A stretch of 53,253 nucleotides of DNA from an uncultured Thermoleophilia bacterium (GTDB lineage Bacteria; Actinomycetota; Thermoleophilia; UBA2241). The notes beneath the pieces were generated by a model, which did no database searches, was not told the origin of the DNA, and saw nothing but the letters and a program-made list of their open reading frames with translations. Position numbers and translations under genes: made by a program. The stretch covers positions 1-53,253 of the forward strand of contig CAIYOD010000072.1 in the NCBI GenBank assembly GCA_903927755.1, read 5' to 3'. This document shows positions 1 to 8,634 of this stretch, in pieces (within the stretch, counting starts at the first letter, position 1; every line of letters begins with the position of its first letter).

Positions 1-4
1 AGAA

Positions 5-82
5 TGGTCGGCGTGGCCAGATTTGAACTGGCGACCCCTAGTCCCCCAGACTAGTGCGCTAACCAGGCTGCGCCACACGCCG
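5..82 (-). tRNA. tRNA-Pro (anticodon GGG)
   Basis: On the minus strand the sequence folds as a complete cloverleaf. The 7-bp acceptor is CGGCGTG/CACGCCG, the D arm is GCGC/GCGC, the anticodon stem is CTAGT/ACTAG with loop CTGGGGG, and the T arm is GCCAG/CTGGC with loop TTCAAAT. The anticodon is GGG (plus-strand 45-47), so it reads proline CCC/CCT. The discriminator base is A and the 3' CCA is encoded (plus-strand 5-7). A TAAAAT box at 95-100 (minus) lies about 13 nt upstream of the mature 5' end and could be its -10 element. Confidence 0.95.
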
Positions 83-159
83 ACCGTAGCGGGCATTTTA
101 GCACACAGGCAGAGCGCTCCCGCGCACGGCATCCGGAGCGGCGCGAACGGCCTGCCTGC

Positions 160-165
160 TATGCT
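160..165 (+). promoter_or_regulatory. Possible -10 box for leaderless CDP-alcohol gene
   Basis: TATGCT ends 6 nt before the ATG at 172, and there is no Shine-Dalgarno sequence before that ATG. This is the spacing expected if transcription starts at or next to the start codon. No clear -35 is visible, so confidence is modest. The same arrangement recurs at 3373 and 51591. Confidence 0.35.
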
Positions 166-171
166 CCGCGA

Positions 172-744
172 ATGGAATCCGCACCCGCTCACGGCTTCAT
201 CCGCTTCGTCCCCAACGCGCTCACCGTGCTGCGGCTGTGTGCGCTGCCGGTCATCGTCTACCTATACAGCTTGGACGTGCCGGGCTCGAGCTGGACGACC
301 GCGATCGTCATCCTCGTCGCCGCGCTCAGCGACGTCGCCGACGGCTACATCGCCCGTCACTACCACGTGCAGAGCGAGTTCGGCCGCTGGGTCGACCCGA
401 TCGTCGACCGCGCCTTCTTCTTCACGATCGTGGCCATGCTCTGGTACTTCGGGACGCTCCCGTGGCTGGCGGTCGTCCCGTTGCTCATCCGCGACGGCCT
501 CATCCTCGTGCTGGCGATCCCTACGCGCGTCTACACGACGAAGGGGCCGGAGATCAGTCGCTGGGGCAAGGCGTCCAACTTCATCCTCATCTGCGCCCTG
601 CAGTGGTTCATCGTCGACATCCGCCTGCTCGGCTGGGCGTTCTTCGCCGTCGGGGCCACGCTCTACATCGCCAGCGGCCTCTGGTACGGCTACAAGGTCC
701 TGGTGTACGTGCGTGCGAGCAGGGGGGGTGGCGCCCCCGCCTGA
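172..744 (+). CDS. CDP-alcohol phosphatidyltransferase family protein
   Basis: This is a 190-aa integral membrane enzyme that transfers a phosphatidyl group from CDP-diacylglycerol to an alcohol acceptor. The complete family signature D-x2-D-G-x2-A-R-x8-G-x3-D-x3-D is present around residues 60-85 (DVADGYIAR, then GRWVDPIVD), and several hydrophobic segments surround it. The acceptor cannot be read from sequence: glycerol-3-phosphate, inositol phosphate or another alcohol are all possible. A second family member, likely PgsA proper, lies at 24248-24838, so this copy may have a different substrate. The ATG at 172 has no Shine-Dalgarno and a TATGCT box just upstream. The nucleotidyltransferase gene follows 69 bp later on the same strand. 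Confidence 0.87.
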   Translation: MESAPAHGFIRFVPNALTVLRLCALPVIVYLYSLDVPGSSWTTAIVILVAALSDVADGYIARHYHVQSEFGRWVDPIVDRAFFFTIVAMLWYFGTLPWLAVVPLLIRDGLILVLAIPTRVYTTKGPEISRWGKASNFILICALQWFIVDIRLLGWAFFAVGATLYIASGLWYGYKVLVYVRASRGGGAPA

Positions 745-813
745 CGGCCGGGCGCCCGCGACCATCTGGTACGCTAGCCGGGGAAGTCCCCGGTGCGAAA
801 GCTGAGGTGAGGC

Positions 814-3342
814 GTGCGCGCAGTGGTCATGGCCGGCGGAGAGGGCACCCGCCTGCGTCCGCTCACGAGCAACCAGCCCAAGCCGATGGTCTCGCTCTGC
901 GGCAAGCCGTGCATGGAGCACATTGTCGAGCTTCTGAAGCGGCACGGCATCGACGAGACCGTGGTCACGCTCATGTTCCTCCCCAAGGTCATCCGCGACT
1001 ACTTCGGCGACGGCTCCGCGCTCGGCGTGCGCATGCAGTACTCCGTCGAGCAGTCGCCGGCCGGGACGGCGGGGAGCGTCAAGCTCGCCGAGGAAGAACT
1101 GCGCGACGACAGCTGCATCGTCATCAGCGGCGATGCGCTCACCGACTTCGACCTGCAGGACATCGTCGCGTTCCACAAGAAGCGCGGCGCCCTGGTCACG
1201 ATCGCTCTCAAGCGCGTGGAGAACCCGCTCGAGTTCGGCGTCGTCGTCGTGAACGAAGAGGGTCGCATCGAGCGGTTCCTCGAGAAGCCCACGTGGGGCC
1301 AGGTCTTCAGCGACACGGTCAACACCGGCATCTACGTGCTCGAGCCCGAGGTGTTCGACCACATCCCGGCCGACACCAAGTACGACTTCGGCCAGGAACT
1401 GTTCCCCAAGCTGTTCGAGATGGGGGCGCCGCTGTACGGCTATGTCGCCGAAGGGTACTGGCAGGACATCGGCAGCCTGCCGCAGTACCTCGCCGCCAAC
1501 CGCGACCTGCTGGACGGCAAGGTCCAGGCGACTCTGCCGGGCATCGAGCTGCAGAACCGCATCTTCCTCGGCGACGGCGTCAACCTCGACTCGCTCGAGA
1601 ACATGAAGGGCCCCGCGTTCATCGGCAACTACGTGAAGATCGACCCTACGGCGTCCATCGGCGCCTACTCGGTGCTCGGCAGCAACGTCGTGGTCAAGGA
1701 GCACGCCGAGACGCGCAATAGCGTCATCGCGGCCAACACCTACGTCGGCGCCTCGACGAAGGTCCTGGGCGCCATCATCGGCCGCAACTGCGACCTCAAG
1801 GCCGGCTCCACGTTCAGCGAGGGCGTCGCCGTGGGCGACGAGTCGGTGATCGGCGAGCAGGCTTACATCGCGCCGGACGTCAAGATCTACCCCAACAAGA
1901 CCGTCGAGGCCGGCGCCCAGATCCACAGCAGCATCATCTGGGAGTCGCGCGGCAGTTCGCAGCTCTTCGGCAAGGACGGCATGACGGGGCTCATCAACGT
2001 CGACATCACCGCCGAGCTGGCGCTCAAGATGGCGATGGCGTACGGCACGGTGCTCAAGAAGGGCGCTCGCGTCTGCACCAGCCGCGACGCCCATCCGGCG
2101 TCGCGGGTCATCAAGCGCGCCATCATCTCGGGCCTCAACTCGACCGGCGTTGTCGTGCGCGACCTGCGCATCGCGAGCAGCGCCATCAACCGCTTCGACG
2201 TCAAGAACGGGAGCTCTCAGGGCGGCATCCACGTGCGCATCGCCAGCTGGGACCCGGAGATGATCCAGATCCAGCTGTTCGAGCCCCCCGGCATCAACCT
2301 CAGCGAGGCGCGCCAGAAGGACGTCGAGAAGTACTACGGGCGCCAGGATTTCCGGCGCGCCTTCTACAGCGAGTTCGGCGAGCTCCAGTTCCCGGACAGA
2401 GCCATGGAGACCTACGTCCGCGGCCTGCTGCGCTCGTGGGACGTGGACCGCATCCACAGCCGCGCCTACCGGCTGGTGATCGACTACTCGTACTCTCCCG
2501 CGTCGCTCACGCTGCCGTACCTCCTCGGCAATCTGGGCGCCGAGGTGCTCTCGGTGCGCGCCTTCAACGAGCAGCACCACGTCAGCATGGGCGCGGAGGA
2601 GCTCGGCGCCAACATCCAGGAGGTCCAGCGCCTGGTGCGGACCATGGAGGCCGATCTCGGTCTCGTCATCGGCCCCGGCGCGGAGCGCCTCTACGTCGTC
2701 GACGACACCGGCGCCGAGGTGCCCCTCGAGAAGGCGCTGCTGCTCTACGTCAAGCTGGTCGCGCAGCAGGCGTCGCGCGGGGAGAAGGTCGTCCTGCCTC
2801 TCACGGTCACCCATCTGGCCGAGGCGCTCGCCGAGCCGTTCGGCGTCGAGGTGGAGCGCACCAAGGTCTCGCTGCCGGCGCTGGCCCAGGCGTCCACGGA
2901 GGACGGCGTGGTGTTCGCCGGCTCGCTGGGCGGCGGCTACATCTTCCCGCGCTTCCTGCCCGCGTTCGACGCCGTCATGAGCCTCGGCAAGCTGCTCGAG
3001 CTGCTCGCGCCGCAGGCGCGCCCTCTGAGCGAGCAGCTCAAGGAGATCCCCGTCAGCACGCTCGTCCACAAGACGGTGGCGTGCCCGTGGGCGCTCAAGG
3101 GCACCGTCATGCGCACGGCCACCGAGTACCTGCAGCGCGAGGCCGCGGACAGCGACGCCGAGCTGGGGCTGCTGGACGGCATCCAGCTGCGCCGCGACGG
3201 CGGCTGGGTGCAGTTGCTGCCCGACGCCGACGAGCCGGTGTTCCACGTGTACGCCGAGGGCCCCGACCACGAGGAGTCCGAGCGCCTCGCGGAGAGCTTC
3301 CTGGAAGTCGTCCGCGGCGTGATCCGGGAGAACTCCGAGTAG
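814..3342 (+). CDS. Sugar nucleotidyltransferase / degenerate phosphomannomutase fusion
   Basis: This 842-aa protein resembles the fused mannose-1-phosphate guanylyltransferases of actinobacteria and cyanobacteria. Residues 1-235 are a nucleotidyltransferase domain with the [13 protein letters not shown] loop and a KP pair. Residues 250-370 are hexapeptide-repeat left-handed beta helix. Residues 385-840 are a phosphohexomutase fold. The mutase half looks catalytically dead. The TASHNP-type serine loop reads ASWDP (477-481), the DGDADR metal loop reads GPGAER (620-625), and the RPSGTEP phosphate loop reads DADEP (from 804). The start is GTG at 814, behind GAGGTGAGG. It probably makes GDP-mannose or another NDP-sugar for envelope glycans; the nucleotide and sugar specificity are inferred from family resemblance. 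Confidence 0.85.
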   Translation: MRAVVMAGGEGTRLRPLTSNQPKPMVSLCGKPCMEHIVELLKRHGIDETVVTLMFLPKVIRDYFGDGSALGVRMQYSVEQSPAGTAGSVKLAEEELRDDSCIVISGDALTDFDLQDIVAFHKKRGALVTIALKRVENPLEFGVVVVNEEGRIERFLEKPTWGQVFSDTVNTGIYVLEPEVFDHIPADTKYDFGQELFPKLFEMGAPLYGYVAEGYWQDIGSLPQYLAANRDLLDGKVQATLPGIELQNRIFLGDGVNLDSLENMKGPAFIGNYVKIDPTASIGAYSVLGSNVVVKEHAETRNSVIAANTYVGASTKVLGAIIGRNCDLKAGSTFSEGVAVGDESVIGEQAYIAPDVKIYPNKTVEAGAQIHSSIIWESRGSSQLFGKDGMTGLINVDITAELALKMAMAYGTVLKKGARVCTSRDAHPASRVIKRAIISGLNSTGVVVRDLRIASSAINRFDVKNGSSQGGIHVRIASWDPEMIQIQLFEPPGINLSEARQKDVEKYYGRQDFRRAFYSEFGELQFPDRAMETYVRGLLRSWDVDRIHSRAYRLVIDYSYSPASLTLPYLLGNLGAEVLSVRAFNEQHHVSMGAEELGANIQEVQRLVRTMEADLGLVIGPGAERLYVVDDTGAEVPLEKALLLYVKLVAQQASRGEKVVLPLTVTHLAEALAEPFGVEVERTKVSLPALAQASTEDGVVFAGSLGGGYIFPRFLPAFDAVMSLGKLLELLAPQARPLSEQLKEIPVSTLVHKTVACPWALKGTVMRTATEYLQREAADSDAELGLLDGIQLRRDGGWVQLLPDADEPVFHVYAEGPDHEESERLAESFLEVVRGVIRENSE

Positions 3343-3372
3343 GACGCGGGGTGCGGGCGGCGAACGCTGCCG

Positions 3373-3378
3373 TAGAAT
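3373..3378 (+). promoter_or_regulatory. -10 box for leaderless VanW gene
   Basis: TAGAAT lies 7 nt before the ATG at 3386. An alternative upstream ATG at 3377 overlaps this box and has no ribosome binding site. The geometry supports a leaderless transcript beginning at ATG 3386. No strong -35 is seen. Confidence 0.45.
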
Positions 3379-3385
3379 GGAACGC

Positions 3386-5185
3386 ATGGACGCACTCCCG
3401 CCCGGGGCCGGGCAGCCCGCCGCCGTCTCACGCCGAGGTCCGCTACGGCGCCTCGGCTCCTGGTACCGGCGCCACGTCTGGCTGGCGACGGCACTCCTCA
3501 TCGTTGTGGTCCTCGCCGCGGGGTTCGTGACGCTGCAGACGCTCACGCGGGGCAAGGTCGGCGACGGCGTCACGGTCGCCGGCGTGCAGTTCGGCGGCCT
3601 GAGCGACTCCGCTGCCGCGGCGGCGGTCACCGAGCAGGTCGAGCCCAAGGTGGGCACGGTGAGCCTCGACACCGGCGACGACGAACCACTGACGCTCACG
3701 CTCGACCAGCTCGGCATCACGCTCGATCCCGGCGCCACCGCGGCGGCCGCCATGGATTCCGGCCGGCGCGACCTCCCCGTCGGCCTGAGGGTGTGGCTGC
3801 CGGGTGGAGCCTCCGAGGTCGCTCCGGTCGTGCGCGTCGACGCGACTGCCTACACGAAGGGCCTCGAGGTGGTGCGTGCGCGCATCGACGACCCGGCGAA
3901 GGACGCGCGCCTCAAGCTCGACGGCGAGCGCGTCGCCGTTGTTCCGGCCCGGGAGGGGCGCGAGGTGGACGCGGTCGCGCTGGAGCGCGCCGTCCTGGAC
4001 GCCGTCGCCGCCGGGCGGAGCTACGCCGGCCCGGTCCCGACGAAGGTCGTCACGCCCGAGGTGAGCACCGTGGACGCCGAGGCGCGCGCCTCGGCCGCGG
4101 CCCAGTACCTCGCGCGACCGGTCACTCTGCGCTACCGCTCCAAGGAAGTCACGCTGACGCCGGCGCAGATGGCGGACATGCTGTCGGTCAACAAAGGTGA
4201 CGACGCCGACCAGTACCCGCTGACCTTCCACAACGACCACGCCGGCGAGGAACTCCACCGCATCTTCGCCTTCGCGGAGACGCCGCCGGTGGACGCCACG
4301 GTCGAGGTCAACGACGACGGCACCGTCCACGTCACCGAGAGCGAGTCCGGCATGGTCCTCGACATGCCGGTGCTCATGGACGAGCTCGACGACGCCGCCA
4401 CGGGCGGCGGGATGCGGACGATCTTCGTCGCGCTCACGCCCAAGTTCCCCAAGTTGAGCACCGCGGACGTCCAGAGCATGGGGCTGGCCACCCTCGGCTC
4501 GCAGTTCGTCACCTACTTCGACCCGCGCAACGCGTCGCGCGCCAACAACATCGCCCTCGCCGCCAAGCTGGTCGACGGGACCGTGGTCGAGCCGGGGGAG
4601 ACGTTCTCGCTGAACGGCGCGATGGGGCCGCGCACGGCCAACCGCGGCTTCGACTACGCGCCGGTGATCGCCGCCGACAACGTGCTCCGCCAGGGCGTCG
4701 GCGGCGGCATCTGCCAGTACGCGACGACGCTCTTCAACGCCGTGTTCTTCGCCGGCCTGCCGGTGGTGGAGCGCGAAGCCCATTCACTGTACATCTCGCA
4801 CTACCCGATCGGACGCGACGCCACGGTCTCGTGGGGCAGCATCGACTTCAAGTTCAAGAACGACAGCGGCAAGAGCATCATGATCCGCAGCTGGATCGAC
4901 GGTGGGGCTCTCACCGTGGCGCTGGTGGGGAAGACGGGGCGCACCATCGCCTACAAGACGAGCGACTTTTACGATATTCGTAAGCCTGCGCACGGCAAGT
5001 CCGACCCGAAGGTGGTCTACGACAGCGACCTCGGGCCCGGCGTGATCCGCTGGGAGAAGGGCATCGACGGCCAGAGCGTGAGGGTCGAGCGCACCGTGAA
5101 GGATGCCGACGGCAAGGTGCTGTTCAGCGACACGTTCGTGTCGCACTACGATCCGATGGACTGGGTGAAGCGCGTCGGGACTTAG
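3386..5185 (+). CDS. VanW family membrane-anchored protein
   Basis: This is a 599-aa envelope protein. A short cytoplasmic N-terminus is followed by one transmembrane helix (about residues 32-55) and a long extracytoplasmic part. Repeated beta-rich segments of the peptidoglycan-binding-4 (YoaR) type come next, and a VanW domain occupies roughly residues 373-525, with the conserved G-x-G-G-G-I-C-Q-Y core (GVGGGICQYATTLFNA). VanW proteins occur in glycopeptide-resistance clusters and widely in Gram-positive bacteria; their biochemical role is unknown. I chose the ATG at 3386 because of the TAGAAT box, but 3377 would add three residues. The stop codon overlaps that of the convergent MglA-like gene by 4 bp. 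Confidence 0.85.
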   Translation: MDALPPGAGQPAAVSRRGPLRRLGSWYRRHVWLATALLIVVVLAAGFVTLQTLTRGKVGDGVTVAGVQFGGLSDSAAAAAVTEQVEPKVGTVSLDTGDDEPLTLTLDQLGITLDPGATAAAAMDSGRRDLPVGLRVWLPGGASEVAPVVRVDATAYTKGLEVVRARIDDPAKDARLKLDGERVAVVPAREGREVDAVALERAVLDAVAAGRSYAGPVPTKVVTPEVSTVDAEARASAAAQYLARPVTLRYRSKEVTLTPAQMADMLSVNKGDDADQYPLTFHNDHAGEELHRIFAFAETPPVDATVEVNDDGTVHVTESESGMVLDMPVLMDELDDAATGGGMRTIFVALTPKFPKLSTADVQSMGLATLGSQFVTYFDPRNASRANNIALAAKLVDGTVVEPGETFSLNGAMGPRTANRGFDYAPVIAADNVLRQGVGGGICQYATTLFNAVFFAGLPVVEREAHSLYISHYPIGRDATVSWGSIDFKFKNDSGKSIMIRSWIDGGALTVALVGKTGRTIAYKTSDFYDIRKPAHGKSDPKVVYDSDLGPGVIRWEKGIDGQSVRVERTVKDADGKVLFSDTFVSHYDPMDWVKRVGT

Positions 5186-5760
5186 CCCGTCTTGGCGATG
5201 ACCTGCTTGCAGACCACCTTGAGGGTCTCGAACACGCCCTGACCGGTGACCGCGCTGCTCTCCGTCACCGGGGAGTCGGTGTGGTTGAGCAGCTCGTTGA
5301 GGTCCTCGACCGAGAAGACCTCGGTGAGGTCGCGCTTGTTCATCTGGATGACGAACCCGAGCTTGCTGAGGTCGTCGCCCTGGCTGAGCAGGTTGTCCCA
5401 GAGGTTGAGGTAACTCTCCACGTTCTCGTCGAGGCGCGTGATCTGCGAGTCGGCGACGAAGATCACGCCGTCGACGCCCTGGAGCACGAGCTTGCGGCTG
5501 GCGTTGTAGTAGCTCTGACCCGGCACCGTGTACAGGTGGAACCGGGTCTGCATGCCCTTGACCGTGCCGAGCGTGAGCGGCAGGAAGTCGAAGTAGAGCG
5601 TGCGCTCCTCCTCGGTGGCGATGCTCACGAGCTTGCCGCGGGCGTCCGGATTGATCTTGCGGTGGATGTACTGGAGGTTGGTCGTCTTGCCGCAGAGTCC
5701 GCAGCCGTAGTAGACGATCTTGTAGTTGATCTCACGCGCAGCGAAGTTGATCAGAGGCAT
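5182..5760 (-). CDS. MglA-like small Ras-family GTPase
   Basis: This 192-aa GTPase has the P-loop GCGLCGKTT at residues 19-27, TVPGQ in place of the Ras DTAGQ at switch II (typical of MglA-type proteins), and the base-recognition motif NKRD near residue 140. MglA proteins cycle between GTP and GDP and act with roadblock/LC7 partners in polarity, motility or signalling. Its ATG lies only 9 bp after the stop of the roadblock gene, so the two are certainly co-transcribed. The cellular output in this organism is unknown. No pilus or gliding genes are in the window. Confidence 0.9.
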   Translation of the reverse strand: MPLINFAAREINYKIVYYGCGLCGKTTNLQYIHRKINPDARGKLVSIATEEERTLYFDFLPLTLGTVKGMQTRFHLYTVPGQSYYNASRKLVLQGVDGVIFVADSQITRLDENVESYLNLWDNLLSQGDDLSKLGFVIQMNKRDLTEVFSVEDLNELLNHTDSPVTESSAVTGQGVFETLKVVCKQVIAKTG

Positions 5761-5769
5761 AGGGCTGTC

Positions 5770-6255
5770 TCACATGTCCTTGAAGAGGTCGTCCATGGCG
5801 GTGCCGGCGGCCGCCTCGAAGCCGGCGTCCATGGCCGGCGTGTTCTCGTCCTCCGGACCGTCGAAGATCTGACGGAGGACCTCGATGGCGCGCTGCGTGT
5901 ACAGGCGCACCTTGCCCACCTGCGTCTCGCGGCCGAAGGTGACGATGAGCAGCACCTGGTCGGTGACCTGGGAGACGTGCAGGTTGAGCGCCTTGCCTTC
6001 GTGGAACAGGAGCGTGAACTCGTTCTCGTCGAGGATCTTGGCCAACTGCTGGGTGGCCGCGAACGAGCTCGCGGCGAGCGAGGCGAGGGAGAGGGTCTCG
6101 GGGTGGTACTCGTCGGAGGCCGTGGTGATCGGCTGTCCCGACGTGCTGATGAGCGCGAGAAAGCTCGACCCGGAGACCTCCTTGAGCTTCTGGAGGAGGT
6201 CGTCGCAGCGGTCCAGCTGACGATCGTTGATGACGAGTCCCTTGCGACGAGCCAC
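5770..6255 (-). CDS. Roadblock/LC7 domain protein (MglB-like GTPase regulator)
   Basis: This is a 161-aa protein with a roadblock/LC7 fold across roughly residues 10-125, followed by an acidic, alanine-rich tail ending in LFKDM. Roadblock proteins of the MglB type bind MglA GTPases as GAP or scaffold, and the partner gene follows directly. I set the start at GTG 6255 (VARRKGLVIN) because GGGAGGAG lies 5 nt upstream. An open frame continues further upstream but has no ribosome site and lies in the divergent promoter gap. The pair stands alone opposite a DUF4388 gene, a combination often found in signalling modules. Confidence 0.85.
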   Translation of the reverse strand: MARRKGLVINDRQLDRCDDLLQKLKEVSGSSFLALISTSGQPITTASDEYHPETLSLASLAASSFAATQQLAKILDENEFTLLFHEGKALNLHVSQVTDQVLLIVTFGRETQVGKVRLYTQRAIEVLRQIFDGPEDENTPAMDAGFEAAAGTAMDDLFKDM

Positions 6256-6455
6256 GCACGCTCCTCCCGTAGACGCCCGCGGTGGGCTGAAGTATATATC
6301 AGCGCCGCCGCGGGCCCGCGTCCGGTCCGGCGCTGGAAGCTGTATCGTCGCGTTCCGGGCAAAGCATGAGAGGAATGGACTCTCCGGCTGCGAAGCTGTG
6401 ACAAGTATGGAGGGCGAAGCCACAGCATGACCGCGCGAGGCGAACGAGGGCCGGC

Positions 6456-7055
6456 ATGGGCCTGAGGGGCGATCTCGGAGAACTGCCGCTGCCGGACCTG
6501 GTCGAGATGACGTCGGTCGGCGGCAAGACCGGCCGCCTCGTCCTCTTCGACGAGGAGGACGCGGTCGCCGGGGTGCTCATGTTCCGCGGCGGCCGTCTCG
6601 TCGGCGCCCGGAGCGGCGAGCTCGCGGCCGAGAAGGCCTTCTACGCGCTCCTGGGGCTCAAGACCGGGTCGTTCGACTTCGACCCGGCAGCCGAGCTCGA
6701 GGAGGACGAGGTCAACCTTCCCACCGAGTCGCTCCTCATCGAGGGGATGCGCCGCCTCGACGAGACCTATCGCTTGCGCCGGCGCCTACCGGCGCCGGCC
6801 GTCGTCCGTTATCTCGGCGGCGACTCGGAAGACCCGCTGGAGACGCGCCTCCTCGGCTATCTGGGGCCGGGAGCGCGCACCGTCGGCGACGTGGTCGAAG
6901 GGGTCCTCGTGGGCGGCGACGCCGACGAGTACGACGCGCTGCATGCCTTGAGCCGTCTCGCGGCCGGCGGGACCGTGCGCGTCGAACGCCCGGCAGAGAC
7001 CGCCGGGGGAGACCCGCTGTCCGGCCGGCCACCTCAACCTGAACTTGAACGTTGA
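6456..7055 (+). CDS. DUF4388 (PATAN-like) domain protein
   Basis: This 199-aa protein opens with a DUF4388/PATAN-type domain (about residues 1-100: MGLRGDLGELPLPDLVEM, a GKTGRLVL strand pair, then the KTGSFDF motif). Residues 110-180 form a helical, possibly winged-helix segment. DUF4388 domains occur in response regulators and beside MglA/roadblock proteins in several phyla, and are thought to mediate protein interactions; the molecular function is not known. It is divergent from the roadblock/MglA pair across a 200-bp gap (6256-6455). In that gap I see no canonical promoter on either strand. Confidence 0.75.
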   Translation: MGLRGDLGELPLPDLVEMTSVGGKTGRLVLFDEEDAVAGVLMFRGGRLVGARSGELAAEKAFYALLGLKTGSFDFDPAAELEEDEVNLPTESLLIEGMRRLDETYRLRRRLPAPAVVRYLGGDSEDPLETRLLGYLGPGARTVGDVVEGVLVGGDADEYDALHALSRLAAGGTVRVERPAETAGGDPLSGRPPQPELER

Positions 7056-7073
7056 GGCCGGGTCCGGTAGCAT
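7045..7073 (+). promoter_or_regulatory. Sigma-70-type promoter of the RsiG-like/FHA/FtsR operon
   Basis: TTGAAC (7045-7050), a 17-nt spacer and TAGCAT (7068-7073) make a good housekeeping promoter. Transcription would start near 7080, about 33 nt before the ATG at 7113. The -35 overlaps the last codons of the DUF4388 gene, so the regulatory operon can be expressed independently of it. Confidence 0.6.
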
Positions 7074-7112
7074 CGGCAATCCAGCCCTCGACCCACGGAG
7101 AGGAGTCGCGCC

Positions 7113-7403
7113 ATGGATGACATCGTCGATCTGGTGTCCCGCTCGGACGACGACCTGCGCGCGCTCATCGCCGAGCTCGAGGCCGAGGAGCGCGACATCT
7201 CGCGCCGCCGGCGCATCCTGCACGGCGAGCTCGACATCCTCCGCGCCGAACTGGTGATGCGCCTGCAGCGCAAACACGCCAAGGGCGAGTCCGTCATCTC
7301 CGTCGACGACGTGGCGGGGCTGTCGCGCATCTTGGCCGGCAAGGGTCCGACCAGCGAGCCGCCGGCGCCGGACGCCGGCGACGACGAGGACGCAGGGAAA
7401 TAG
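7113..7403 (+). CDS. RsiG-like protein with single c-di-GMP signature (putative anti-sigma factor)
   Basis: This 96-aa protein is mainly a long charged helix followed by a short helical segment and a Pro/Asp-rich tail. Residues 26-41 read E-x3-S-x2-R-x3-H-x3-D. This matches the RsiG c-di-GMP signature E-x3-S-x2-R-x3-Q-x3-D at every position except Gln to His. In Streptomyces, RsiG holds sigma WhiG inactive when bound to c-di-GMP. Streptomyces RsiG carries two motifs, whereas the Rubrobacter version has one and works as a homodimer, so this short protein resembles the latter. It starts with ATG behind GGAGAGGAG and is followed 2 bp later by the FHA gene. No WhiG-like sigma gene is in the window. 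The identification rests on the motif and size and is inference. Confidence 0.65.
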   Translation: MDDIVDLVSRSDDDLRALIAELEAEERDISRRRRILHGELDILRAELVMRLQRKHAKGESVISVDDVAGLSRILAGKGPTSEPPAPDAGDDEDAGK

Positions 7404-7405
7404 CG

Positions 7406-7867
7406 GTGTTCTGCCCCGAGTGCGGCATCCGCAACTCCGAGGGCGCCAGCTTCTGCGTCCGCTGCGGAGCCAGCCTTCTCGCCGACCAGCCCGAGTCGGC
7501 CACGACGCTCAGCTACGTGCCCGGTGAGGACGACGGCGAGATCACGCCGTTCGCGGCCTGCACCGACGACGCCTGCCTCGTGATCCGCAGCGGCGGGGGC
7601 AGGCAAGGCGAGACCTACGTGCTCCGGGACGAGCGCGTCGCCATCGGACGGCACCCGGACGCGGCGATCTTTTTGGACGACGTCACCGTGTCGCGCAACC
7701 ACGCAGTGGTCTTGCGCGAGGGCGACGCCTGGGTGATCGCCGACGAGGGCAGCCTCAACGGCACCTTCATCAACCGCCGCCGTGGCGAGCGCACGGTGCT
7801 CAGCGACGGCGACGAGATCCAGATCGGCAAGTACAAGCTCACGTTCCTCGTTCCGGCGGGGACCTGA
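7406..7867 (+). CDS. Zinc-ribbon plus FHA domain protein (GarA/OdhI-like)
   Basis: This 153-aa protein has an N-terminal zinc ribbon (C3-x2-C6 and C17-x2-C20), a linker containing Thr33-Thr34, and a C-terminal FHA domain with GRHPDAAIFL, VSRNHAVV and NGTFIN. In mycobacterial GarA and corynebacterial OdhI, a Thr-Thr pair upstream of the FHA domain is phosphorylated by Ser/Thr kinases. The FHA domain then binds it in cis, which stops the protein from inhibiting 2-oxoglutarate dehydrogenase. The Thr-Thr pair and the adjacent FtsR-like MerR gene support the same lineage; the zinc ribbon is absent from GarA and OdhI. The start is GTG 7406, two bases after the preceding stop. Confidence 0.82.
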   Translation: MFCPECGIRNSEGASFCVRCGASLLADQPESATTLSYVPGEDDGEITPFAACTDDACLVIRSGGGRQGETYVLRDERVAIGRHPDAAIFLDDVTVSRNHAVVLREGDAWVIADEGSLNGTFINRRRGERTVLSDGDEIQIGKYKLTFLVPAGT

Positions 7868-7885
7868 CGGGCGCCGGGGGGCGAC

Positions 7886-8614
7886 GTGTCCGAGACCGCG
7901 GAACTGCTGTTCGACGTCGGTGACGAGCGCCTGCTCACCATCGGTACGGTGGTGGAGCGCCTGCGCGCCGAGTTCCCCGACATCAGCGTCAGCAAATTGC
8001 GCTACCTCGAGGAGCAGGGACTGGTCACGCCCAGGCGAACCAAATCCGGCTACCGGCTGTACTCCCAGGACGACTTCTCGCGGCTCGTGCGCGTGCTCAG
8101 CATGCAGCGCGACGAGTACCTGCCGCTCAAGGTCATCCGCCGCGAGCTCGAGCGCAGCCCCGCCAGCCCGCTGCCGACGGCCCGGCAGGGACTGCGCAAG
8201 ACCGACCTGCTGGGCACGGGGGATGGGCGCGAGTACACCTCCGAGGAGGTCCAGCAGCTCACCGGAGCGGACGTCGCGCTGCTCGACGAGCTCGAGGACT
8301 ACGAGCTCATCCACGGCCGCCAGGTCAGCGGCGTCAAGCGCTATACCGAGACCGACGCCGGTATCGTGGCGGCCGCGGCGCAGCTCGCGCAGCTCGGCCT
8401 GCGCCCCAAGAACCTCCGCGTCGTGAAGAGCGCCGTCGACCGCGAGATCGGGCTCATCGAGCAGGTGCTGCTCCCGGCGCTGCGCTCGAACCGTCCCGAT
8501 AGGCGTCGGGAGGGCCTGGACCAGCTCGACGACATCGTCCAGGCCTCAGCCCAGCTCCGCCAGCTCCTGCTCGCCCGCGGCGTCCGCCGGCTCACCGGCA
8601 GCGACACGCGCTGA
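7886..8614 (+). CDS. ftsR: MerR-family regulator, FtsR/Rv1828-like
   Basis: This 242-aa DNA-binding regulator has an N-terminal MerR winged helix-turn-helix (about residues 14-85: [37 protein letters not shown]). A second helical/winged domain and a long C-terminal helix suited to dimerisation follow. The pattern and the position directly after a GarA/OdhI-like FHA gene match mycobacterial Rv1828 and corynebacterial FtsR, which activates ftsZ. A GTG start at 7886 follows a G-rich tract. The symbol is given by family resemblance and synteny; regulation of ftsZ here is not shown. Confidence 0.78.
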   Translation: MSETAELLFDVGDERLLTIGTVVERLRAEFPDISVSKLRYLEEQGLVTPRRTKSGYRLYSQDDFSRLVRVLSMQRDEYLPLKVIRRELERSPASPLPTARQGLRKTDLLGTGDGREYTSEEVQQLTGADVALLDELEDYELIHGRQVSGVKRYTETDAGIVAAAAQLAQLGLRPKNLRVVKSAVDREIGLIEQVLLPALRSNRPDRRREGLDQLDDIVQASAQLRQLLLARGVRRLTGSDTR

Positions 8615-8634
8615 CGTCCCTACAAGGAGATCCC

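Noticed and set aside
5..82. tRNA-Pro as an integration site for an element
   Set aside because: No tRNA 3'-end duplication or integrase was found in the window, and the neighbouring genes are ordinary in composition.
262..3753. 1163-codon open frame on the minus strand opposite the pyrophosphorylase gene
   Set aside because: It is the antisense shadow of a GC3-rich gene. It has no conserved motif, low-complexity composition, and the plus-strand product is unmistakable.
5732..6428. Alternative minus-strand frames over the roadblock gene and an upstream start at 6423
   Set aside because: The extra N-terminus is unconserved, and GGGAGGAG fixes the start at GTG 6255.
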